Assembly (NCBI GenBank): GCA_944323945.1
Contig: CALUUL010000081.1
Span: 1 to 6,973, forward strand
From: Candidatus Gastranaerophilales bacterium
Lineage (GTDB): Bacteria > Cyanobacteriota > Vampirovibrionia > Gastranaerophilales > Gastranaerophilaceae
Direction: 5' to 3'
Length of the DNA stretch: 6,973 nt
Shown here: in pieces, positions 1 to 5,500 of the stretch
How the letters are laid out: each line of letters opens with the position of its first letter
How positions within the stretch are numbered: position 1 is the stretch's first letter
Translations under genes and position numbers: made by a program
Notes under the pieces: generated by a model
What the model was told of the DNA's origin: nothing
What the model saw: only the letters and a program-made list of their open reading frames with translations
Database searches by the model: none

Positions 1-51
1 TGCTACAACCGAGTTTGTTGTACCTAAGTCAATACCTATTGTCTTTGCCAT
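1..51 (-). CDS. dnaK: Molecular chaperone DnaK (Hsp70), N-terminal fragment cut by the window edge
   Basis: Only the first 17 codons are inside the window. They translate to MAKTIGIDLGTTNSVVA, the near-invariant start of bacterial Hsp70, which contains the phosphate-1 loop (IDLGTTNS) of the actin-like ATPase domain. DnaK is the cytosolic ATP-driven chaperone that works with DnaJ and GrpE. The ATG is preceded by GGAG (plus-strand 60-63) with an 8-base gap, a good ribosome binding site. The gene upstream on the same strand is a membrane protein and not grpE or hrcA, so dnaK appears to head its own transcript. No CIRCE-type inverted repeat is visible in the leader. The identity is secure because this N-terminus is diagnostic; nothing can be said about the rest of the gene. 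Confidence 0.93.
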   Translation of the reverse strand, partial: MAKTIGIDLGTTNSVVA

Positions 52-111
52 AATTCTATCTCCGTTTCTTTTATTTATTTAATTACTTTACTTACTATGT
101 TTACTATTTTT

Positions 112-141
112 TTTATAACACTATTTTTTTTGTTTTCTTAA
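112..141 (-). promoter_or_regulatory. Candidate dnaK promoter
   Basis: Reading the minus strand towards dnaK, an extended -10 (TG, one base, then TATAAA; hexamer at 112-117) lies 18 bases after a weak -35 TTAAGA (136-141). Transcription would start near 105, giving a leader of about 54 bases. The region is so AT-rich that -10-like words are common, so confidence is modest. I see no CIRCE operator and no clear heat-shock sigma-32-type promoter. Confidence 0.35.
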
Positions 142-202
142 AAAGTAAACAAAAAATTAATAATTCAAAAATTCAATAATATAATTTTACAAAAAGCGTT
201 TA

Positions 203-1744
203 CTAATAAGATTTACTAGATTTCATTATAAAATTTCTATCTTTTAACTTATTAAAATTAATATCCATTAATTCTTCTTCAGAAAATATACCACCATTAT
301 CTTTATATGCATTTTCAAATGATTCTTTACTTGAAAACATAAAATATTGATTAATTTTATTTTCTTTTTCAAATTGATTTAAAAATATAATATATGTAGA
401 TTTAGGATATAACTTGTTTTTTTCTTTATCGTTTATGCTATAAAATAATCCCCAATTGTAGTTATCCTTATATAATTCTTCATCAAAAACAATTATTTCA
501 TTCTTCATATTCGCAAGTCTTATTGCTTTTTCATTCTTATATATATCAACCATCCATTGTTTCATTTCATTTCTAAGATTTGAATAATAATCATAGATAT
601 TAAATCCAAAATAAAAAGTAAAAATTGAAAATAAAAATCCAATAATAAAATCATTAATAAGTTTGTATTTTAAAAGTAAACTTAATAAACTTAAATTAAA
701 TGCACACAAAATAATATTAAACATAACATGCAAATCATAATGCACTACCCAATATTGTCCTTCAAAATAATGTGTCTTACCAAGACCAATTAACATATAA
801 AAGAATATTAAAGCTCCAAGAATAAAACATATAATAAACTTAATTGTTTCTTTTACATCTTTGTAATTCCCATATTTAATCAGAAGAATAAAACTTTGAA
901 AAATCAATAGACCATAGAATAACATATGATCCCAAATAACATACTTAAAATAGCTTATAGAAAAAGGTAATATCTCCCCAAACATTGATTTTAAATAATT
1001 TATATCAATTGAAGAAGTTGTCTTTCTCGTAAAAGCACCTGTTTTAAACAAAATAGAAATACATAAAAACGAAATCAAAATTAAAAAAATATATAAGCTA
1101 AGCTCTTTATTAAACTTTACATTTTTATATGACAATATAAAATAAGCTGAAACTCCACAAAATGTCAAAATACAAATAAACTCATTTGATATACTGCATA
1201 AAAAAAATAAAATATAAATAAATGAATAAACAATAAAGTTTTTTTTCTCTATATTTAAAATAAATAAATAAAATAAAACAATGAATAAAAAAGAAGGTAA
1301 AAGCATCCTAAAAAGACCTTCATACGTAAATAATAATAAAAAAGGCTGTTGTTCTATAAACAAAAACAAAGTTGATAACAAAAACAAAAAGCTTATAGAA
1401 TATAACCAATTAAATTTTTTATTCAAAAATAATAAACTATTCCAAATAAATATAAATAATAAAAATATAAAAGCCTCTATATAACAAAAATAATTACTTT
1501 TAAAAAAGCTTGGATGAATATCCAAATGTAATGGAATGAATACTGCAAAAAGTTTACATAAAATTGACGAAATAAATAATCCATTACTTGGAGATACAAA
1601 TAATTCTTTAAAAGAATTACAATATAATTCAGTATCATCAGCAAAAATAAATGAATAACAGAATAAATTCACTAATACAAAAAAAAGAAAAACAAGAACT
1701 AATAATAACAATGAAATATTAGCAATTTTTTTAAATTCAAACAT
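203..1744 (-). CDS. Polytopic membrane protein of unknown function, possibly GT-C glycosyltransferase-like
   Basis: I do not recognise this 513-residue protein as a named family. Hydrophobic stretches suggest about 11 membrane segments: roughly residues 10-32, 88-107, 112-130, 148-165, 169-186, 190-205, 217-233, 272-289, 301-321, 341-359 and 365-384. A soluble, charged tail of about 130 residues (385-513) follows. The loop after the first segment carries an acidic pair (FADDTEL, D36-D37) and is about 55 residues long. An acidic motif in the first outer loop of a many-pass membrane protein is the layout of GT-C lipid-sugar glycosyltransferases and the DUF6056-like group, so a cell-envelope glycan role is possible; this rests on layout, not on homology. 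The gene is far richer in A+T than its neighbours (about 20% GC in sampled lines), with Phe, Ile, Leu, Lys and Asn dominating. The ATG at 1744 is the only sensible start, since the first membrane segment follows directly; its ribosome site (AGAAAG, 12 bases away) is weak. It diverges from nanE, and no hairpin terminator follows it. Confidence 0.7.
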   Translation of the reverse strand: MFEFKKIANISLLLLVLVFLFFVLVNLFCYSFIFADDTELYCNSFKELFVSPSNGLFISSILCKLFAVFIPLHLDIHPSFFKSNYFCYIEAFIFLLFIFIWNSLLFLNKKFNWLYSISFLFLLSTLFLFIEQQPFLLLFTYEGLFRMLLPSFLFIVLFYLFILNIEKKNFIVYSFIYILFFLCSISNEFICILTFCGVSAYFILSYKNVKFNKELSLYIFLILISFLCISILFKTGAFTRKTTSSIDINYLKSMFGEILPFSISYFKYVIWDHMLFYGLLIFQSFILLIKYGNYKDVKETIKFIICFILGALIFFYMLIGLGKTHYFEGQYWVVHYDLHVMFNIILCAFNLSLLSLLLKYKLINDFIIGFLFSIFTFYFGFNIYDYYSNLRNEMKQWMVDIYKNEKAIRLANMKNEIIVFDEELYKDNYNWGLFYSINDKEKNKLYPKSTYIIFLNQFEKENKINQYFMFSSKESFENAYKDNGGIFSEEELMDINFNKLKDRNFIMKSSKSY

Positions 1745-1766
1745 ATTAATTTTATTCTTTCTAAAA

Positions 1767-1772
1767 ATAATA
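1767..1772 (-). promoter_or_regulatory. Possible -10 box for the membrane protein gene
   Basis: On the minus strand TATTAT lies about 22 bases upstream of the membrane protein start codon in the divergent spacer. No good -35 is found 16-18 bases before it. It is listed because some promoter must lie in this 89-base spacer if the gene has its own transcript. The 18-bp palindrome at 1801-1818 lies about 30 bases behind it, so a protein bound there could affect both directions. Confidence 0.25.
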
Positions 1773-1796
1773 CTAGTTTAACATAAAATATAACTA

Positions 1797-1826
1797 TTGC
1801 CTTAATAATATTATTAAGTCTATAAT
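1797..1826 (+). promoter_or_regulatory. nanE-nanK promoter, predicted leaderless
   Basis: A -35 box TTGCCT (1797-1802) is followed after exactly 18 bases by a perfect -10 TATAAT (1821-1826). Only 7 bases separate the -10 from the nanE ATG at 1834, so the expected start of transcription (six to eight bases past the -10) falls at 1833-1834, on the start codon itself. No Shine-Dalgarno sequence lies before the ATG, which agrees with a leaderless message. A perfect palindrome fills nearly the whole spacer. Confidence 0.7.
1801..1818. promoter_or_regulatory. 18-bp perfect palindrome in the nanE promoter spacer, candidate operator
   Basis: CTTAATAATATTATTAAG reads the same on both strands: arms CTTAATAAT (1801-1809) and ATTATTAAG (1810-1818), with no central gap. 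It begins on the last two bases of the -35 and ends two bases before the -10. A dimeric regulator bound here would block RNA polymerase, so a repressor site for the amino-sugar genes is the natural reading. The factor is unknown: GntR/NanR and RpiR families control such genes elsewhere, but no regulator gene is in this window. It is all AT except for its end bases, so chance is a real alternative. Confidence 0.45.
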
Positions 1827-1833
1827 TTAAGTT

Positions 1834-2514
1834 ATGAAAATTATTGAGAAATTAAAGAATCAAATTATAGTATCAGTTCAAGCAATGCCAGATGAACCAT
1901 TATATGAAGAAAAATGTATCATTGCAATGATGCAATCAGTAATTAATGGGGGCGCTAAGGGTTTACGTCTGGCTGGAGCACGAGATGTTAAAAACGCAAA
2001 AGCATTATTTAATATTCCTATAATAGGTATTACTAAACCTGATAAGCTTCCTGAAAATTGGAAAGAAATAGTCTATATAACACCAACTCTAAAAGAAGTT
2101 AATGAGCTTATTGAAGCAAATGCCGATATAATAGCTACTGATGCAACTCAAAGACCAAGACCAAAAGAAAATTTAAAAGAAATAATCAATTATATAAAAT
2201 CATGCAATAAACTTTCTATGGCGGATATTTCAAATTTTGAAGAAGGAATAAAAGCAAGAGAATTGGGATTTGATATAATTTCGACAACTTTATCAGGCTA
2301 CACACAAAATTCAAGACAAGATATTAAAGGTCCTGATTTTGAACTTTTAGAGAAACTGGTAAAAGAACTTGATTGCCCTATTATTTTAGAAGGCAGAATT
2401 TGGGAACCTCACGAAGTAAACAAGGCATTTGAACTTGGTGCCCATAGCGTAGTAATAGGTTCAGCAATTACAAGACCACAATTAATTACAAAGAGATTTT
2501 GCAATAGAGGATAA
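1834..2514 (+). CDS. nanE: N-acylglucosamine-6-phosphate 2-epimerase (ManNAc-6-P epimerase)
   Basis: NanE converts N-acetylmannosamine-6-phosphate to N-acetylglucosamine-6-phosphate in the cytosol, linking sialic acid and ManNAc use to the GlcNAc route. The 226 residues match the usual family length (about 220-230). The TIM-barrel signatures run in order: IIVSVQAMPDEPL (11-23), GAKGLRL (40-46), PIIGITKPD (62-70) with the probable catalytic Lys68, ADIIATDATQRPRP (97-110), MADISN (129-134), DIISTTLSGYT (147-157), IILEGR (183-188) with the probable catalytic Glu186, and HSVVIGSAITRP (204-215). Lys68 and Glu186 correspond to the residues assigned in characterised NanE enzymes. The ATG at 1834 is required, because the next Met (M18) would delete the first barrel strand. 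No ribosome site precedes it and the promoter lies immediately upstream, so the mRNA is probably leaderless. It is followed one base later by nanK, with no nanA lyase nearby. Confidence 0.93.
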   Translation: MKIIEKLKNQIIVSVQAMPDEPLYEEKCIIAMMQSVINGGAKGLRLAGARDVKNAKALFNIPIIGITKPDKLPENWKEIVYITPTLKEVNELIEANADIIATDATQRPRPKENLKEIINYIKSCNKLSMADISNFEEGIKARELGFDIISTTLSGYTQNSRQDIKGPDFELLEKLVKELDCPIILEGRIWEPHEVNKAFELGAHSVVIGSAITRPQLITKRFCNRG

Positions 2515-2515
2515 A

Positions 2516-3436
2516 ATGAAAAAAGTATTAGCAATAGATGTTGGCGGAACAAAATTAATATATGCAATTGTCAATGAAAAAGGTGAATTTTTAAGTGAAA
2601 TCAAAAAAACAGCAACACCTAAAAACATAGAAGAATTAAAAGATAAATTTAAACAAATAATATCAGAGAATGAAAAAGAAATTGATATTACAGCATTTGC
2701 AACAGCCGGCGCCGTAAATATCGAAAATACAAGAGTTGAATCTTCTACGCCTAATATGCCCTTAGGATATAATTCCCTTAACTTTACGGAATTAAGTTCA
2801 AAACCGGTATTTGTAGAAAATGATGCAAATGCGGCAGCTTGGGCAGAATATAAAACCGGTGCTGCAATAGGAGAAGAAAACAATATAACAATAACATTAG
2901 GTACAGGAATTGGTGGCGGTTTTATAGTTAACGGAAAACTATTAAGAGGTAAATCAGGCAGAGCAGGTGAAGTAGGAAGTATGAAAATACAAGGCAGAGG
3001 AAGAATATGCACTTGCAAAAGAAAAGACTGTTTTGAAAGTTACGCTTCAGGATCAGGATTAAAAAAGACAGCCGAAGAAATAGCGAAAAATGACCCTATG
3101 TTCTTAACAAGTATTTATAAAACAAAAAAACCTAATGAAATAACAACTTATGATATTATTGCAGGTATTAAAGCAAATGATGATTATTCATTAAAAGTTT
3201 TTAATATTTGGAAACAAGATTTAATAATAGGGTTAATAAATATAACAAATATATTTGATCCTGAAAGTATTATTCTATCTGGTGGTATGGGAGAATTCAT
3301 AAGTACAAAAGAAATAGAAGAAGCAATAAATTCAGAAATAGTTGTATCACCTGTAAAAGTAAAATTAGCTAAAGCAGGAAACTACTCCGGTATGATTGGA
3401 GCTGCTCTTTTAGCTTCTGAAAAATTTAGACACTAA
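2516..3436 (+). CDS. nanK: ROK-family sugar kinase, probable N-acetylmannosamine kinase
   Basis: A 306-residue ROK kinase, usual size for the family. It has the N-terminal phosphate loop AIDVGGTK (6-13), the catalytic-base motif ENDANAA (101-107, Asp103), the second phosphate motif LGTGIGGG (128-135) and a C-terminal LSGGMGE adenosine motif (254-260). With nanE one base upstream, the likely job is ATP-dependent phosphorylation of ManNAc to ManNAc-6-P, the NanE substrate; glucokinase or GlcNAc kinase are alternatives that ROK sequence alone does not exclude. The ROK zinc signature is altered: the usual E-x-G-H reads E152-V-G-S155, and the usual C-x-C-G-x-x-G-C-x-E reads C165-T-C167-K-R-K-D-C172-F-E174, so the zinc His and both glycines are lost while three Cys remain. 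A good ribosome site, AGAGGA (2506-2511), is embedded in the last codons of nanE, suggesting coupled translation. Confidence 0.85.
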   Translation: MKKVLAIDVGGTKLIYAIVNEKGEFLSEIKKTATPKNIEELKDKFKQIISENEKEIDITAFATAGAVNIENTRVESSTPNMPLGYNSLNFTELSSKPVFVENDANAAAWAEYKTGAAIGEENNITITLGTGIGGGFIVNGKLLRGKSGRAGEVGSMKIQGRGRICTCKRKDCFESYASGSGLKKTAEEIAKNDPMFLTSIYKTKKPNEITTYDIIAGIKANDDYSLKVFNIWKQDLIIGLINITNIFDPESIILSGGMGEFISTKEIEEAINSEIVVSPVKVKLAKAGNYSGMIGAALLASEKFRH

Positions 3437-3449
3437 AAAATATTTACTG

Positions 3450-3455
3450 TATAAT
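3450..3455 (+). promoter_or_regulatory. Possible internal -10 box before the parvulin gene
   Basis: TATAAT, preceded directly by TG, lies in the 50-base gap after nanK. No acceptable -35 sits 17-18 bases before it (best TTAGAC at 3426-3431, inside the end of nanK). It may give the isomerase a transcript separate from nanEK, or simply reflect AT-rich spacer. There is no terminator in this gap, so read-through from nanK is expected too. Confidence 0.3.
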
Positions 3456-3486
3456 ATACATATATATTTTAATTAAGAGGTTTTTT

Positions 3487-3891
3487 ATGAAAGTTGTACT
3501 TAATATATTATGTTGGATTTTAGCTGTTTTTTGTATATATTTCCCATTTTCATACTTTCATAAAGATATGGATAAAAAAGAAGTAAAAATTAGTCATATT
3601 CTTGTAGAAACACAAGAGAAAGCACTTGATTTACAAAAAGAAATTAATGAAGGAAAAAGTTTTGAAGAATTAGCTGAAAAAAATTCATTATGTCCATCTA
3701 AGAAACAAAAAGGTGACATAGGATATAATATGCGGGGTAAATTACTTCCTGAAATTGAAAAAACAGCATTTCAACTTAACAATAAAGAAATTTCAGAACC
3801 TGTAAAAACAGAAGAAGGTTGGCATTTAATAAAGATTTATGACATAAAATATTTTTCTGATGCAGAAAATTTTATACAAAAAAAACATTAA
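3487..3891 (+). CDS. Membrane-anchored parvulin-type peptidyl-prolyl cis-trans isomerase
   Basis: This short protein (134 residues) has one hydrophobic segment (about residues 4-22) right after Met-Lys, then a single PpiC/parvulin domain (about 31-120). Family marks are the start KISHILV (34-40, His37), the helix EGKSFEELAEKNS (55-67), SLCPS (67-71), GDIGYNMRG (76-84), LPEIEKTAF (87-95), ISEPVKTEEGWH (102-113, His113) and LIKIYD (114-119). Parvulins speed cis-trans isomerisation at X-Pro bonds, and the anchor places this one on the outer face of the cytoplasmic membrane, where it would help exported proteins fold. It lacks the N-terminal chaperone domain of PrsA or SurA. There is no lipobox (AVFC before residue 17 does not fit), so I call an uncleaved anchor or an ordinary signal peptide. 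The ribosome site AAGAGG (3475-3480) is 6 bases before the ATG. It has no evident functional link to nanEK and may just share their transcript. Confidence 0.88.
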   Translation: MKVVLNILCWILAVFCIYFPFSYFHKDMDKKEVKISHILVETQEKALDLQKEINEGKSFEELAEKNSLCPSKKQKGDIGYNMRGKLLPEIEKTAFQLNNKEISEPVKTEEGWHLIKIYDIKYFSDAENFIQKKH

Positions 3892-3922
3892 TATTTAGAT
3901 TTATAACAGTAGATATATTAAA

Positions 3923-3951
3923 TTGAATAATTTTTATTTTTTATATATAAT
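3923..3951 (+). promoter_or_regulatory. Promoter of the coiled-coil protein gene
   Basis: TTGAAT (3923-3928) and a perfect TATAAT (3946-3951) are separated by 17 bases, the ideal sigma-70/SigA spacing. Transcription would start near 3958, giving a leader of about 20 bases that carries the ribosome site GAGG (3969-3972), 6 bases before the ATG at 3979. The 7-base inverted arms ACAGTAG (3906-3912) and CTACTGT (3953-3959) bracket this promoter. Confidence 0.6.
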
Positions 3952-3978
3952 CCTACTGTCAAAGTAATGAGGTAATTT

Positions 3979-4692
3979 ATGACAAGAAATCAACTCCCTG
4001 AAGGTGTAGGAAAAAAAATAGTTGAAGCATTAAAAAGACAAACAGAAGCAGATATTACTCCTGTTAGCTCAAACGAAAATACTTTAGGAAATAATATTCC
4101 TTTAACAGATATCCAAGACTTATCTGATGTTACATTTAAACCTTTAGAAGAAGATCATGATTTCAATGATAATTTAATTGTTGAAGAAGAACCTGTTAAT
4201 GTACTTCCTCAAGGTGTATATAAAGAAAAAGAAGAAAATTTAAAAATATCAGAGCCTATTTTTAATGCAGAAAAACCTTCATTTACAGAAGTGAAAGAAA
4301 CACCAACAATGTCTTTTGTTAACTCAACAATTCAAAATACAACAAAAGTTCAAAAGCCTATATTAGGTACAACTGCGCAAATTAGCATTCCAGCAAATGT
4401 TGCTGTACTAAAAAATTTAATTTCATCACTTCCTGTTGGTGTTACAAAACAAACAGGTGCTCAGATTATCAGGCAAACTCTTGAAGCTATGGGTATACCT
4501 ATGAATAATGTTTTAAAAGAAGCTCAAGAAGTTCAAGAAGAATTGAACAGCTCTACAAGAGAATGTATGCTTAGAATACAAGAATACAAAACTAATATTC
4601 TACAACTTGAACAATCTGTTCAAGAATATCAGAAAAATATTACTCAAATAAATGATTTAGTCAGTTTATTTCTTTTAACTGACAGAAAATAA
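3979..4692 (+). CDS. Hypothetical protein with disordered acidic middle and C-terminal coiled coil
   Basis: I do not recognise this 237-residue protein. It has three parts. Residues 1-22 form a short basic segment likely to be helical (LPEGVGKKIVEALKRQ). Residues 23-135 are rich in Glu, Asp, Pro, Thr, Ser and Asn, with no hydrophobic core, and look disordered. Residues 136-237 look folded: a helical region around VAVLKNLISSLPVGVTKQTGA (141-161) with QIIRQTLEAMGIPMNNVLKEA following, then a long heptad-like helix (about 176-231) predicted as a coiled coil. There is no signal peptide and no membrane segment, so it should be cytosolic. The conserved-looking ends joined by a variable linker suggest a scaffold or adaptor, for example in cell division or chromosome handling, but that is only inference. 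Start choice is firm: GAGG (3969-3972) 6 bases before the ATG, behind its own good promoter. Its 3' end runs directly into a strong hairpin terminator. Confidence 0.75.
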   Translation: MTRNQLPEGVGKKIVEALKRQTEADITPVSSNENTLGNNIPLTDIQDLSDVTFKPLEEDHDFNDNLIVEEEPVNVLPQGVYKEKEENLKISEPIFNAEKPSFTEVKETPTMSFVNSTIQNTTKVQKPILGTTAQISIPANVAVLKNLISSLPVGVTKQTGAQIIRQTLEAMGIPMNNVLKEAQEVQEELNSSTRECMLRIQEYKTNILQLEQSVQEYQKNITQINDLVSLFLLTDRK

Positions 4693-4708
4693 AAGATTAA
4701 AAAAGATA

Positions 4709-4740
4709 AAAAAAGAAACATCGAATGATGTTTCTTTTTT
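4709..4740. terminator. Bidirectional intrinsic terminator between convergent genes
   Basis: A perfect 14-base inverted repeat (arms 4709-4722 and 4727-4740, loop GAAT) has an A-rich outer left side and a T-rich outer right side. The core of the stem is GAAACATC/GATGTTTC. On the plus strand the stem ends in a T run after the coiled-coil gene, and on the minus strand the A tract becomes the U run after the TIGR02757 gene, whose stop codon is at 4742-4744. One hairpin thus ends both converging transcripts. Confidence 0.88.
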
Positions 4741-4741
4741 A

Positions 4742-5500
4742 TTATATTTTATGACTGACCCCATAACCAAATAAAGCGAAGTCATATTTTATAGGATCAT
4801 CTTTATCAAATATTTTAAGATTATTTGTAAGTTCAATAACACTTTCAAACCCGTTGTCATTTCTTTTTAAAAGTCCTAAAGTTCTGCTAATTTTAGCAAC
4901 ATGAGTGTCCAACGGAATTAATAATTCAGATTTAGAAACAAAATTCCAAATACCTATATCTACCTCACTTTTTCTTATAAACCACCTTAATAGCATATTA
5001 AAACGCTTCATGGCACTTTTTTTCTTTGGATCAGGAAGCATATGATAAAAGCCTTTAGTTACTGATTTATCCTCAACATTAGAATAAAAATAATCAACAA
5101 CAACTTGAAACATATGCCAAACATCATTCTTTTGTTCATAGCCATATCGAAATAAAGATTCAAGAGTTTCTTTTTCAGAATATAATTTATTCAATATTTT
5201 TAAAATTTGAATTAAATCGCAATCTTTAGAAAATCTATAATCACAATAGTTTATATTATTTGACTTATAGTTAAAAGATTTAACATATTCAAAAGGCCTA
5301 TTATCCATAAGATTAAATATATAATCAAGTTTAGAAATAAACACTTCCCGTTTGCCATATGCAAACATTGATGCTATAAACCCAGATATTTCAATGTCTT
5401 CTTTGGTTTTAAAACGATGAACAAACTGAACAGGATCATCTTTTATAAAATCTTTAGTTTCATACTCGAGAATATATTTATCCAACTGCGTTTTTAACAT
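4742..5500 (-). CDS. TIGR02757 (DUF2400) family protein
   Basis: The 252 residues match TIGR02757/DUF2400, a conserved family of unknown function whose core is thought to resemble helix-hairpin-helix DNA glycosylases. Characteristic stretches are DPVQFVHRF (22-30), DIEISGFIASMFAYGKRE (35-52), DYRFSKDCDLIQIL (87-100), KGFYHMLPDP (149-158), KKSAMKRFNMLLRWFIRK (160-177), VDIGIWN (180-186), the hallmark IPLDTHVAKISRTLGL (195-210) and DDPIKYDFALFGYG (234-247). Length is normal and nothing is missing. A role in nucleic-acid repair or modification is inferred from fold only. The ATG at 5500 overlaps the tadA stop codon by one base (TAATG), with AAAGG (5509-5513) 8 bases before it, so translation is probably coupled to tadA. 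It is the last gene of a minus-strand operon. Confidence 0.88.
   Translation of the reverse strand: MLKTQLDKYILEYETKDFIKDDPVQFVHRFKTKEDIEISGFIASMFAYGKREVFISKLDYIFNLMDNRPFEYVKSFNYKSNNINYCDYRFSKDCDLIQILKILNKLYSEKETLESLFRYGYEQKNDVWHMFQVVVDYFYSNVEDKSVTKGFYHMLPDPKKKSAMKRFNMLLRWFIRKSEVDIGIWNFVSKSELLIPLDTHVAKISRTLGLLKRNDNGFESVIELTNNLKIFDKDDPIKYDFALFGYGVSHKI

Noticed and set aside
100..150. Inverted heptamers GTTTACT (100-106) and AGTAAAC (144-150) in the dnaK leader
   Set aside because: They are short and widely spaced in very AT-rich DNA, with a further GTTTACT at 199-205; they do not match CIRCE, so I see no support for an operator.
1200..1246. A8 (1200-1207) and T8 (1239-1246) runs as phase-variation switches in the membrane protein gene
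   Set aside because: Runs of this length are expected at about 80% AT, the frame is intact, and no promoter or N-terminal position makes them likely switches.
1281..1484. Plus-strand open frame of 67 codons within the membrane protein gene
   Set aside because: It is composed of Asn, Lys and Ile from A-rich complement sequence, has no ribosome site, and lies wholly antisense to a gene with coherent membrane segments.
2482..3018. Minus-strand open frame of 178 codons opposite nanK
   Set aside because: It is antisense to the well-conserved ROK motifs of nanK; its Pro/Ser/Phe-rich product has no family features.
3892..3960. Terminator after the parvulin gene
   Set aside because: The only inverted repeat (ACAGTAG/CTACTGT) has a 40-base loop and is not followed by a T tract; read-through into the next gene is likely.
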